DNA of 64,000 nucleotides from Ridgeia piscesae (lineage: Eukaryota > Annelida > Polychaeta > Sabellida > Siboglinidae): NCBI GenBank assembly GCA_025642075.2, contig JAODUO010000045.1, positions 695,001-759,000 of the forward strand, read 5' to 3'. The translations under genes were made by a program, and so were the position numbers. The notes beneath the pieces are model-generated. The model made no database searches. It saw nothing but the letters and a program-made list of their open reading frames with translations, and was not told where the DNA came from. Below, piece by piece: positions 13,001 through 27,000 of the stretch. Within the stretch, counting starts at the first letter, position 1. Every line of letters starts with the position of its first letter.

Positions 13001-16000
13001 TGTTACAGTATGATGAGTGTTACAGTATGGTGAGTGTTACAGTATGGTGAGTGTTACAGTATGATGAGTGTTACAGTATGGTGAGTGTTACAGTATGATG
13101 AGTGTTACAGTATGGTGAGTGTTACAGTATGGTGAGTGTTACAGTATGATGAGTGTTACAGTATGGTGAGTGTTACAGTATGGTGAGTGTTACAGTATGG
13201 TGAGTGTTACAGTATGATGAGTGCTACAATATGATGATTGTTACAGTATGATGATTGTTACAGTATGATGATTGTTACAGTATGATGAGTGTTACAGTAT
13301 GATGAGTGTTACAGTATGATGAGTGTTACAGTATGATGAGTGTTACAGTATGGTGAGTGTTACAGTATGATGAGTGTTACAGTATGGTGAGTGTTACAGT
13401 ATGATGAGTGTTACAGTATGATGAGTGTTACAGTATGGTGAGTGTTACAGTATGATGAGTGTTACAGTATGGTGAGTGTTACAGTATGGTGAGTGTTACA
13501 GTATGATAGTGTACAGTATGATGAGTGTTACAGTATGGTGAGTGTTACAGTATGATGAGTGTTACAGTATGTGAGTGTTACAGTATGGTGAGTGTTACAG
13601 TATGGTGAGTGTTACAGTATGGTGAGTGTTACAGTATGATGAGTGTTACAGTATGGTGAGTGTTACAGTATGGTGAGTGTTACAGTATGGTGAGTGTTAC
13701 AGTATGGTGAGTGTTACAGTATGGTGAGTGTTACAGTATGGTGAGTGTTACAGTATGGTGAGTGTTACAGTATGGTGAGTGTTACAGTATGTGAGTGTTA
13801 CAGTATGATGAGTGTTACAGTATGGTGAGTGTTACAGTATGGTGAGTGTTACAGTATGATGAGTGTTACAGTATGGTGAGTGTTACAGTATGGTGAGTGT
13901 TACAGTATGGTGAGTGTTACAGTATGGTGAGTGTTACAGTATGGTGAGTGTTACAGTATGGTGAGTGTTACAGTATGGTGAGTGTTACAGTATGGTGAGT
14001 GTTACAGTATGGTGAGTGTTACAGTATGGTGAGTGTTACAGTATGATGAGTGTTACAGTATGTGAGTGTAGTGTTACAGTATGGTGAGTGTTACAGTATG
14101 ATGAGTGTTACAGTATGATGAGTGTTACAGTATGTGAGTGTTACAGTATGGTGAGTGTTACAGTATGGTGAGTGTTACAGTATGATGAGTGTTACAGTAT
14201 GATGAGTGTTACAGTATGATGAGTGTTACAGTATGATGAGTGTTACAGTATGATGAGTGTTACAGTATGATGAGTGTTACAGTATGATGAGTGTTACAGT
14301 ATGGTGATTGTTACAGTATGGTGAGTGTTACAGTATGGTGAGTGTTACAGTATAATGAGTTTTACAGTAGGACAATGTGCTGCAGTAAGATGATGACATT
14401 ACACAAGACAGCAGTGCTATAAATTATTATGACAACCGTGAGTGATAATAGTAATTACCTGTAATATAACACATACACACACATGTAATGCCTCAAACAA
14501 TGCAATCATCCATAAACAACAATATAATCTTACAGTAAACACTGGTAAAAGTTTTCATCAACAGGTTTTATTTATTTTTAGGCTGCATTCTTGACAGAAA
14601 AACAATTACGATTACTGCCGACTTGTCATGCAATATTGCAATTTCACATTCCAACTAGTAAACAATGGGTGATTATTATATTTCTGGCTGGAATGTGTCG
14701 GCAAACTGGCGAGACTCAAACACAAAGCAGATCAACTTACAACAATGACAAGTGTTAAGTGTGAAAAAGGTGAGTTCTTATATAATGCAACATCCAGTAT
14801 TAAGTTCAGTGCAAAGCCCATCCCTCTTCACTCTAGGAACACCTATTTATCACAACAATGACTTGACTTCTCTGGAAAGCATTCAGCCATGCTGCAAGAC
14901 TACAAGTATGTATATATCCGTGATATCACTGTCTATAGCAAGTTCAACAGATGAGTGAACTAACCCTAACTAAACATGGACAAAATTACCCAAGCCATGT
15001 TACTGAACTTTGTAAAGACCAATTTTATTTATAAGTCCTTTTATCAGGAACTCTTAAGAACATTATAATAATTAATTAAAATGTGGATCAGACAACACAC
15101 ATTTGACAACAAACAATACAATTATAATGAACAAATGTATTTAAACAACACTTCATAAATCCGTAGCTCAAAATTATTTGGTAATATTACTGCAAAATAG
15201 CCTCTGAGGCCATATTGAGAATACCTGATACAAAAATAAAGAATCTAGCAAATCTTTTCTTAAAAACCTATGCAAACCCTCCAGTCTTGGGAGATTTCAA
15301 CAATGATTACGTAATCAATCGAAGATTGTGTCAGCTGTATTCATGAGGGTAATATTAAGCTAGATATTCCACAAAGTGTTGCTGCTCTATTAAAGGAAAT
15401 CTTCAGTTAAAATGTTTAAAAACTTGGAAGAAGAACAAAGATTTGTTGATTGACATCCACAAATAAGCCAGAAAGAGGAGAGAATGAATTAGACAGCTCG
15501 ACTATCACGCAGCATCACTACCGAGTATTTCCGTAAGCGGCAAACCTCTGGGGTGAGAGTGACCTTTGCGTCTACGCAGTATGCACTGACACAGGTGGCA
15601 TCTGTTATTTTTGGACAATTCACTACAAAAATAATTGTTTATTTCTGTCCACTGTCTATATTTGTCACTGTGACATTTACCCACTTCTTGAAGGACGCAA
15701 ATCTAATACATCTTGTAGAATGACGTAACTAAATTTTAAAATATGGAAGACAGGTTAAAGGTCAACTGAGTGGTGAAATATCAGACAACTATCTTTGTTG
15801 TTTACAGTAAAACGGCTATATTTATCAAATTAAACATCTATTTTATATAATAATAACTATGTTTTTAATATAGTGCTTTTTAAGCAATTAAATGCCAATC
15901 AAATGCCATATGTTGACCAAATCTAAAGTATAAACAAATTAAATAAATGAGCTAAGATAAATAATTTAAAAAGCTAAGATAAATAAATAAAATAAATAAA

Positions 16001-19000
16001 TTTGCTGCAAAAAATACAGTTTTAAACTGAACAATTTAAAACCAGTCAATGCTACAATATATAAATCATTGCAGATTATAATGACACACTCAAAGATGTT
16101 TTTTCTTTAGAAGCTACCTGTCTAAGTACATACTTTAAGACTGAATATACTCGTGCGTCACAGCTGCTCACAGAACCTGACTAATTACTTACTAAATCTG
16201 ACGGCAAAAAGCAGCAGCACAGATTGATTAATGCCTTCTCAACTTTCTCAGCAAAAATAGAACACTAAGAACACTGATTGATTGGGGACAAATTTCCTCT
16301 GAACTTTGCCCTATTCTGACTAGTGTTTTGAAAAGCTACATTGATGGACAATCGACTCCAAGAACGTAATAAGCCGGCAAAGAAAGTATGGATTTTCTTT
16401 TCCATCACAATCACCCACACGGTCAATTCAACATGTCCATATTTCCTATCTTCAAGGAGCAGTGCACAATAACTTTAGGTGAGGCTGTCCTTGTGGCCAG
16501 ATGCCAAAGGGTCAATATCTGGTTCAAACTGGTTACATCCATCCAGGAGGCAGCAGACTACTTGATTCTCTCACATAGGAGAAAGGCCTTCTAGAGACAC
16601 ATGTTGAAAATAAGCAAATAACTTTTAAATAGCGACTGCTACGTTTTCTATTAGCATGAAACAAGGAGGATTTTTCTACGCATAATTGTTGGTATAATTT
16701 ATTGTATGTTCATAAATGGTTTATCAGTTACAATTTGTCGTGGCATAACATTCACAAAGGGAAAGTTCTTAACCAGAAATATATCATAAGTTGGTATATT
16801 GGAGGCCATTTGACATAGGAGGTGAATTCACATAGAAGGAAATATGCAGTCCCGGGCACAGCGACAAGGATGTTGTTGATGCAATTTGCACATACGTATT
16901 TATAATATTTTCTGAAATTTAATGACATTAATAGTTAGATTTATTCTGGACTTCTGGTAGATTCAAAGACTATAATATTAATTTAATAGTGGTCATAATC
17001 AACACTATCATAATAACATTTGCAAACCAGTATTTACAACCCCTGTGGTTATGCAATTCAAATGTGACCAGGATGTGTATAATTAGTATACAGTCTCTGA
17101 CCTCCACCCCTTCAAACAATCTCTGACCTCCACCCTCTTCAAACCCTCTGTGTGAATAGACAAATGTCAACAACAATGACAGGAGATAATATACATAAAA
17201 AATCCATATAAGGGCAACAGATCAGGTGAAATTAGCAGTGTCCTTGACCTACAACACTTCCATAAGGTTCTGTCCCACAAGTCCGCATTAACACACCCAC
17301 CCCGACCAATTAGGGGCGTCATTAAAATTTATCTTTTTCACATATCCTTTTTCCGAAGTTGCCATTTGTATCCATCACAGACGACACTTATACGGGCAAC
17401 GATGACATTTATAGGCTACCATCCCCACCCATCCGTCAAAACAGATTTTTGCTGCCACTTGCTAAATGTCTCTGCAGGAAACTGAAGTCATATAAGCAGG
17501 TTCCTATAGATAATACCCCTCACCGAACCGTGAGAAAGACGTTTTTCATCCTCCGAGAGTCACCAAAACACCCCCTGGTGTCAGGATAGATGTATTTTTG
17601 CCCAGGGCGACTTTGTTAAAGTGATGAAAACACATTAGGTCCTATAAACGGAATACAGTGAAAAATTACTGTTGTATCCAAGCGAAATCAGACAGTTCCC
17701 ACACATTTTCACCTGAGCAGTCCTAGATATAGAGCAAGGTCATAACGTTTATTTTTGGAAATTGACTGACAGAAAGATTGTTATGTGTGTAATCATGCTA
17801 TAAGAACTGTGTTGTGAATATTAATTAACTTCATTATTGCAGCTACATTCTGTGTTGACATTTCTAATGCAGCTATAATCTCAAAAAGTATTAAATTGTT
17901 TACTTTTTCATTCATCACAGACTACAGCTCATTTGGTGTAATTGTGATGGTCAATGTTTAATGTGAACAGATTACCACATATCTTATGTCATCTGCAACA
18001 AATATTTAACTTCACGGAAGGGACAATATGTGGCCACCACAAAATTACCATTTTTTGTTAACTTGTTGCAAGGTAGGGGCAGGTGTTATTCCCCCAACTC
18101 TAATCACATTATCTCATCCAACCCCGCAGTCTCTCCCTAACCCCACGGTTTCTCCCTAACCCCACAGTCTCTCCCTAACCCCACGGTTTCTCCCTAACCC
18201 TGTAGTCTCTCCCTAACCCCACAGACTCTCCCTAACCCCACAGACTCTCCCTAACCCCACAGACTCTCCCTAACCCCACCATCTCTCCCTAACCCCACAG
18301 ACTCTCCCTAACCCCACAGTCTCTCCCTAACCCCACAGACTCTCCCTAACCCCACAGACTCTCCCTAACCCCACAGACTCTCCCTAACCCCACAGACTCT
18401 CCCTAACCCCACAGACTCTCCCTAACCCCACAGTCTCTCCCTAACCCCACCACTCTCCCTAACCCCACAGACTCTCCCTAACCCCACAGTCTCTCCCTAA
18501 CCCCACCATCTCTCCCTAACCCCACACTCTCCCTAACCCCCACAGCTCTCCCTAACCCCACAGTCTCTCCCTAACCCCACAGTCTCTCCCTAACCCCACA
18601 GTCTCTCCCTAACCCCACAGTCTCTCCCTAACCCCACAGCTCTCCCTAACCCCACAGTCTCTCCTAACCCCACAGTCTCTCCCTAACCCCACCGTCTCTC
18701 CCTAACCCCACAGTCTCTCCCTAACCCCACCATCTCTCCCTAACCCCACAGTCTCCCTAACCCCAGTCTCTCTAACCCCACAATCTCTCCCTAACCCCAC
18801 AGTCTCTCCCTAACCCACAGTCTCTCCCTAACCCCACAGTCTCTCCCTAACCCCACAGTCTCTCCCTAACCCCACAGTCTCTCCCTAACCCCACAGTCTC
18901 TCCCTAACCCCACAGTCTCTCCCTAACCCCACATCTCTCCCTAACCCCACAGTTCTCCCTAACCCACAGTCTCTCCCTAACCCCACATCTCTCCCTAACC

Positions 19001-22000
19001 CCACGTTCTCCCTAACCCACAGTCTCTCTAACCCCACAGTCTCTCCCTAACCCCACGGTCTCTCCCTAACCCCACAGTCTCTCCCTAACCCCACAGTCTC
19101 TCCCTAACCCCACAGTTCTCCCTAACCCCACAGTCTCTCCCTAACCCCACAGTCTCTCCCTAACCCCACAGTCTCTCCCTAACCCCACAGTTTCTCCCTA
19201 ACCCCACAGTCTCTCCCTAACCCCAGTCTCTCCCTAACTCCGCAGTCTCTCCCTAACCCCACAGTCTCTCCCTAACCCCACAGTCTCTCCCTAACACTGC
19301 AGTCTCTCTCTAACTCCACAGTCTCTCCCTAACACTGCAGTCTCTCCCTAACCCCACAGTCTCTCCCTAACCCCACAGTCTCTCACTAACACTGCAGTCT
19401 CTCTCTAACTCCGACCACCTGACATGTACACACAACAAATGTTTCTGCTTCTGTATATAAACCAACACTATCTTTTATATCATAGATTATGAACAACATA
19501 AATTACCGTCTTTTCCGTAAGTTACTGCCTTCACCGAACATGTTATTGCTAGTATTGCTGTGTAGTCTTCACTCATTTTGTCAATAACAAATCTTACTCG
19601 CTTTATTAAAAACCGACTGTGCTGCCTTTATGTGACGGATCCAGTAAACAGTGCGTCAGTCTCCCCACGCTAACAAATAGGCTCCATGCTTGTAAAACCG
19701 TGACAAATATATTCAACATATATTATTCATTATTACACATCCCAAATAATGGTGCAGTGACACTGTCTGGTTATGGAACAACATTATCATGTCAGGCGCA
19801 CAGCACGACGCACGATGCACGACCTGTATGTCTTCCATTTAGAGAAAAACATCAACATAAACACTCTCGTTAAGTTAACAAAACAAAACAACAATACACT
19901 TTCTGCAGGACATAAGACTCACGTCATTTGGCACTTATTATGTGATAAATATTCCTTCTTTTGAATTCCCGCAGTGACAACTACAAGAAGCCAGGCAGCG
20001 TTTTACATCACCCACTCCAGAGCGAGGACAGCTACGCAAGAATGCACTGGCGATCTACTTTTTTAAACTTCATACAAAATTAACAACCTCGATAACAATC
20101 CCCGTCATCCATCTTGTGCAGATTTTCCGATACACGCCCACCGTGACTCACTGAATACCCACAATGCACCTGACCAAACCACGTCACTCAAACCCGCCTC
20201 AAGAAGAAGAGTCAATATGGCGACAATCCATAAGCTCGTAACAGAATTCCGGCGTGTGATACTACTAATAATCACATCTGCCACAGAACTCTTCACTGGA
20301 CTCATGAATCTGTCCGGAGAAATGACACGTGGAAGAAATCCAATTACTTCCTCCGTGCGGATTGGTTCAGGGACAGATTGCACTTGTGATTGCCACCAAT
20401 CTCTGCCCCTGTCCTGTACCTAGGTGCCTTCACTAGAGAGCTTCCTCATTACATCCTTCATATTGACTGCAGATTCCCACACATGATACCACGCATTTGA
20501 CAGGTCTTGTTTCCTGTGACCACAGTCGCCACACCTAGGGGTGGCTTTAAATCTTCACTCGCGAGAAATCTCCGGTCGTTGTCATAAGGTCATCACACTG
20601 ATATGAAGAGATGGAAATAATCAAGATAATCACTCAACTCTGAGTGATTATCTGGACGGTTTCTCGGGTAAACAGAGCCAATTGTGTTTCTAGTCAGCTT
20701 TATAGACAGATCATGGCTTAAAAATCCAACAATGGCTGTATCTTGTCTAATATTCAATTAATAAAATAGTTCTTAAGATTAGAATATGTTAAAGGTACAC
20801 AAGTTTTTTTTCCAGAGAAGTATTGGATCTGACACAAACTTATTAGCTGGTCACGAATGAGTAGTCTTTGAGTGATAAATGCAGGATGGCTGAATGATTT
20901 CTACAGAACCTGATGGTGTGTTTGAACAGGTCAAACAACATGTGAATGCTGAACAATGTGTAGACTGGTGATGGCAAACTAACCTGATGACAACTGGAAT
21001 TGTATTTTGACTCTGAGATCGATTAACCCTTTTGTATTGTTGCACCTCTGAGCTTGCTTTCTAAGGATTACAGTGCAATAGAAGTTACCTAATTATTACT
21101 ATTACCTTTTAAATAGCATCAAATGTGATAAATCAGAACTGTAAAATGTTGAACTATTGGGAAGCATCCTAGCCACTTGACATTTTTACTCGGGATGTTA
21201 ACCTTGTTAAAATCGAACGTGTTTAACCACCTACCTCCTGGTTCTTTCGATTGCGGAAGCGGAACCACGGGCCACCCTCCTCTCTCTGGTAGTCCACAAT
21301 GTATGCCTCCGCATACTCCTGACCCTGTGGAGCACAATGGGTTAATTGTGTGATGATGAGTATGTTGAACATATGGAAAAGAATGGGTTAACCATGTGTG
21401 TATCATGAGTAAATGTTAATGATGTGGGAAGGAATAGGTTAACTGTGTGGGAAGGAAATGGTTAAAATATTGGGCAGAACTGGTTAAATGTGTGTGAGAA
21501 GAATCATGTTAACATCATATGGGAAGGAATGGGTTAACCATGTAGAGAGGACCAGGTTAACTGTGTGGGAAGGAAATGGTTAAACATGTTGGGAGAAACA
21601 TGTTAACCATATGGAGGGTCAGGTAAACCATCTGGGAAGGAAATGGTTAAACGTATAGGGAGGAACAGGTTAAACATGTAGAAAGGAACAGGTTAAACGT
21701 GTAGAAAGGAACAAGTTAAATGTGTAGCATGTGACAGGGTAAGCCTTTGAAGAGGTTTTGGTAAAACATATGGGTAGGAATGGGTTAAACTTCTACGAGG
21801 AGCAGGTTAAATGTATGGCAGGGAGCAGTTTAAACGTGCAATAATCGACTTCTTCAACACAACAACCGTCCCAAACCATACGATCCGCAGAGAGCGAGAC
21901 TGAGACCGCCTGTCTCTCTGTAACACGAGCACTACGAAGTGGTTAACCTATGGAAATTGACTTGTGGATATTGGGATTTCGTTGCATGTATTCATTCGTT

Positions 22001-23987
22001 TGCCGAGGCAACTCGGCACCCAGTTGCCCTGGGGCGAAGGCTCCACTCACTCAACTAATTTGCCTTACACAAAACGCATATGACAGTCGAGAAAACAGAA
22101 CTCTCGTAGACAACATAACACCAGTCCACGGAGTCACGGCGTGTCTGCGTACAGACACATCATTGTCGGTTACGAGTGTCTACGCGTTACAGCGTATGGT
22201 TTATGTAACAGGAGATGTATCAGCTATGTTACAGAAACCGCACAAGGCGATGGCAATGATTCGGTAACAATAAAAGGCATTGTGTTATTCGGCTGTGAAA
22301 ACACAATCGTATCCATTAACATTCTGTACTGACTTACAAGGTCGCAAGACTTCCTTGTTGTGTTTCTGTTGTCGCACACTGGGCTCATGTTACCAAAGGT
22401 TTTGTCAGTGTTGATGCCAGCAATTATGCATATATTAACCCTTTTCATGCTCCATCAGCCAGTGTGTGTGCCTTTAATAATGGGTTAAACCATACCCTGA
22501 GAGACATCAGAGTGACATGGGTTAAACCACTAGCGTGAATAGCCATGTATGTGTTTGAATGTGCTGGGACTGTAGAGTACTTTATATACAGTATACCATG
22601 TACTCAAAGGATCATGAATATAAAAAATCCACAGTAGTTTCCTATGTTCTGACTGTGTACAGTACAAAAGGTCTGTTGGGTCCAGCAAGAACAAATCCTT
22701 TTATCAGTATAAATCCATGCACCTTTGCTCTGTCATACGCTAGCCTTTTGATGTGTCTATGTCTATATAATAATTGGCAAAAAACTTCAGGTCGTCAGGC
22801 CAATATCATTTATCATTAAGGCAATGTCTTTCTTTGCCTTCTGCTATTCATCAGTGGATATCAGTATCATTTCCATACCAGATTACTGGTATGGCTAACC
22901 TGATCAATGGCAGACTGCGTAAAAAGTCAGCTCACAAGGTGGCAGCACTAGTGCAGCGAATCGCCATAAACATATATTTTCATCTTACCAGACAACATAC
23001 ACTCTGTTGGTAACAATCACCATAGGATATAATTGAAAATTATCAACGACCACAGGATATTGTAACAAACTGCCTGATCAGTAGCATAGAAAAATGAAAG
23101 AATCGTAGCCACAGTAGCTATGATACTGGAGCGAAAGAACAGACCCAAATCTACCACATCTCTTACTTCAATAAAATGGGTGCAAAACGTAATTCCTCAC
23201 CTGACCATTCCCAAATCTTCCCTGGGTCTCAATCAGCGTGATAGTCTTCAGCACCCTCAGGTTGATCTCCAGCCACTCGTAGACACCGGGTGCTATGGGG
23301 TTCTTGGGACACCACGCCCCTCCGTTCTTCTCCGTATGTATCCTGAAAACACAACAACCATTGCATTTTCATAAACTTGTAACGTTACATCAGCGTTGAA
23401 TGTGTGAGGCTGAAATTTGTTGTGCAAAATAATGGGTGCATATATTTTTGATTTGTTTGGGGCACTGTGCGTCTTGGAGAAGGGGAGGGTTGTTTTCAAA
23501 ACAGTCCTGGAGCATCTGGCTGTCTGTTTCTGCCTTTTACTTGGGTAACGCTGGGTAACTCAGTTAGTGTACTATAAAATGAACGCAGCCAAAGGTAGTA
23601 ACAACATCTCCATCTAAGCAGTTTCCATGAAATGCTGATTAAAGCTAAGGAAATCAATACGTAAACAATTCTGATGAACATCATCCAGGAATTACTCATA
23701 AAAACATCAACAATTATATTTCACCACGCCTGGTTTGTATTTGTTCTGCAAAATAATGGGTGCATATATTTTTGTTTCTCTGGGGCACTGTGGGTCTTGG
23801 AGAGGGCAGGTTGTTCAAAACAGTCCTAGACAGCTTTCTGTTTCTGCCTTTTACTTGGGTAATGGTAACTCATTAGTTATTATAAAAGACGCGAGTGTAA
23901 AAATCTCCATCTAAGCAGTTTCCATGAAATGTGATTAATAGCTAAGGAAATAATACGTATACAATTTATAACATATAGATACTATAA

Positions 23988-24047
<60 letters not shown>

Positions 24048-27000
24048 TATATTATACAAAAGGTTTTTACACTTAACATAATAAAAAATAATTACACGCA
24101 TAACACTTGCTGTGTCAACAACAAGTTTACAATAACATGTTTACATTTATGCAGTTGTGAAGTAAACAATTATGTATATTATAGTTGTGATGCAAATATG
24201 CATATTGAACATTAAACATGTAATAAGATCCAAGAACCACAAATTGTTTTTCAAAACATGTCAGAAACAGTCGCATGGAGAAGGTTGTGACTCTAACAAC
24301 AGGAACTTAACAGCTGAATAAATTCTACCACAAAGGCTTGTTTATTTTTCCCTTGCTAACAAAGCAACATTTTGCCTTTCAAAATGACCCCAACCTACCT
24401 GTAAACAATTTATGTGTGTGTCTAAAATTGGTGGTTATTTACCATCAAAACATCGTCATATGAATACCTTCATTTACAAAAGGGTCTGTATCGCACCCAA
24501 CCGCAAAATTAAATTTTTTTTGAATTTTGTGTCGTCACATGTTTCACACAATGATCCTGCATGCCAATTACCCAAACAATGTCGATGGCGGTACATACCA
24601 GCTACATACATAGGTGAGTGCTGGTACCTAAGAGGCATATGTGGTTACCCAACCAACACCCTTAGGTGCTCTCAGGGTTAAAGATTAAACTGAGCGGGAC
24701 CACATTTTTGTTCCGATTTCAATTGTCTCTGTGGGGGGTAATGTGGGTGGTCGGTCGAGGTGGGGACGTGTATCCAGGGTGCACTAAATATATTGTTATA
24801 TTTACATGATACTAACCTTCCATTGTGAGGTCCCACACTGGCTTCATCATACGAGGAACTGGCTCTAATGTCCTCATCCTTGATCAACTCAAACTGCATA
24901 CCGAGTGGACTCCGACATTTGGCTGTAGACAAGAAAATACCACAGATATGTACGACCTGGGTTTAATTCAGGAAAGATGCAATAGGACTCCATGAAGTGC
25001 CTCATGTCACAGGTATGATATGTTAAATCACACATTCATGTTGGGATTCACTCTCCGTAACTGTTTAAATTATCATGGTACATTCTCACAAAAGTTATAA
25101 ATTAACCAAAATTACTGTGATTGATCGTTTCTCAAGTTTTGTGTCAAAGCCAGTAAATTCACCAAAATGATTATCTATCATTCAATATGGAGAATTATGA
25201 CAATAAACTATAGCAAAAATCACAGACTTTAGTCAATATTTAAGAAATAATTACAAAATAAACATGTAATTGTTAAAATGTAGCGAGTGAAAACAAGTTT
25301 CTTAAATAACATTTAAATAACTTAAACCCATGATACATAAATTATATCATCACAGTCGACATATAAAGTTTTGTTAACATATCCAAGAGATTCCCTAATA
25401 TACATATTAAAAAATTGCCCTGTATAAATTTCTGCAGCATAAATTACCCTCATGAGGCACAGGATTGCATAAATCACCCATGAGGCACAGGATTGCATAA
25501 ATTACCCATGAGGTATATGTTCGCATAAATTACCCATGAGGCATAGGATCGTGAACACAATGGGGCAATGAAGACACCATTCACAGCATCATAACAGGGC
25601 AGAACATGAACCAGGAACAATATTTCAACCCTGCGAATAGGAACAACACGACAGCCGCATGTTTCTTACGGCATGCGACATCCAATAGGCGGCCATGTCA
25701 ACTGGCGACATTCACGCGGCATACATGTCATGTCTATGGCCCGTGTAAAAACTTGGTTAATGTTTATTCAACAGACACAAAAACATGTCTACACACCTTC
25801 AAGCGCGACTAGGAGAATGATAAACGTCTGCTTCATTCATGCGTTCAAGGAAAACGTAATGCTTCAGTCAATCTCAATTTTAATAGGCGCATAATGAATG
25901 TATAGCAGATGCTTTTTTCTTGTATGTCATGTTTATTTAATACGGGGGGAGGGGCTGGACACCTGATTTAAATGGGTAAGTAATGGTCAGTGAAATGAGT
26001 GGGTGGTCTCAAAGTGGACAGTGCAAGGTTGAGAAAGACAATGTTTAAAGTCTCTGTCACAGCGAGAAGTTATTCTGCTGTGAGACCCATTTAGTGCAGA
26101 TTAGTTATGCTACAAAACTACTCGAGTTAAATGCCTCTTGGAATTTTGTTATCCTTTATCTAAAACAACTGAAAAGGACTTAAAATTGGAGAATATGTGA
26201 GAGTGATGGGATATTGGATGCATTCGGAAGAGGAGTTGGGAATGGGAGACGGAGGGAATGGAAACACTCTTGGTGGATCAGTGCCAAGAAAAGAGTGAAA
26301 ATTAAAACTCAGAAAGATAATGAGCTCATACGAAAAATCCATCATTAAACACACTTTTTTGTTAACCTACAGAAGGCTATTAAGATGCAAAAAAGCTGCT
26401 ACTATTATCGTTCAGGACATTATTCTGTGAGACATCCACCAGCTGGCATATGGCTGATGGTGATAGTTTTCCAGTGTACAATATCATTTTTAAGGAGCGA
26501 AATATATGTTTAAAGAGCAAAATTGTTTATCAATATATTCATAACAATATATGATATTCACCCATGCAACATACCACACAATTTCATCTGAGAAAAATTC
26601 CAACCAACTTTATAACTGTTACTGTCCCTCTTGGATATGTTACCAAATAACTTATTTTCGAGTAAATGTTTTAAACCATTTCGAAACAGATAATGTTACG
26701 CTAACACGCTATACATTATTAAGCCTCCCGGAAATAACGGTATCATTCAAATAATGCCATCAGTCAAATGTGAAGCGGAACGCATATAATGTTAATACAT
26801 GAAGACAGAAGCCAATTCTATTACGTCAATTGGAGATTTTTTAACTACATTATTGATTTCACGTCAACAGATAATAAATTATGCATACCTTGGTCTGTGT
26901 CGTTGATCAAAGTGTCGAGTTGCACATATGAAACAGATGAGAATAGCATTCACTCATTAACATAAACCTTTTGTGAAATTATATGTGTACATGTATCTAC

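Larger units (their letters stand above)
12174..21234 (-). other. Ddr intron 4
   Basis: GT...AG intron of 9.06 kb. Over a third is two 17-bp minisatellites (12304-14369 and 18119-19412). The rest is AT-rich with a truncated SINE body (about 14790-14965) and a 13-bp perfect hairpin (20624-20653). Open frames such as 16388-16594 and 20105-20423 lack splice context or family features and are not called as genes. Confidence 0.9.
23343..24816 (-). other. Ddr intron 2
   Basis: GT...AG intron of 1474 bp, containing a tandem duplication (23415-23975) and a (TA)n run (23998-24042). Confidence 0.9.

Noticed and set aside
12304..14369. CRISPR array
   Set aside because: Units are contiguous with no spacers, and the window is from an animal genome.
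16440..16600. Possible second tRNA-like SINE head (GGTTCAAACTGG near 16520)
   Set aside because: A lone B-box-like phrase without an A box at the right distance or a shared body.
18119..19412. Interpretation of minisatellite B as a true interstitial telomere
   Set aside because: The unit is 17 bp and contains only one and a third TTAGGG-type hexamers, not a perfect hexamer array.
20105..20423. Overlapping frames on both strands near 20.2 kb, one starting ATGGCGACAATC
   Set aside because: The context is a plausible start, and the first 40 residues are partly hydrophobic, but there is no downstream exon, stop-to-poly(A) arrangement or family resemblance.
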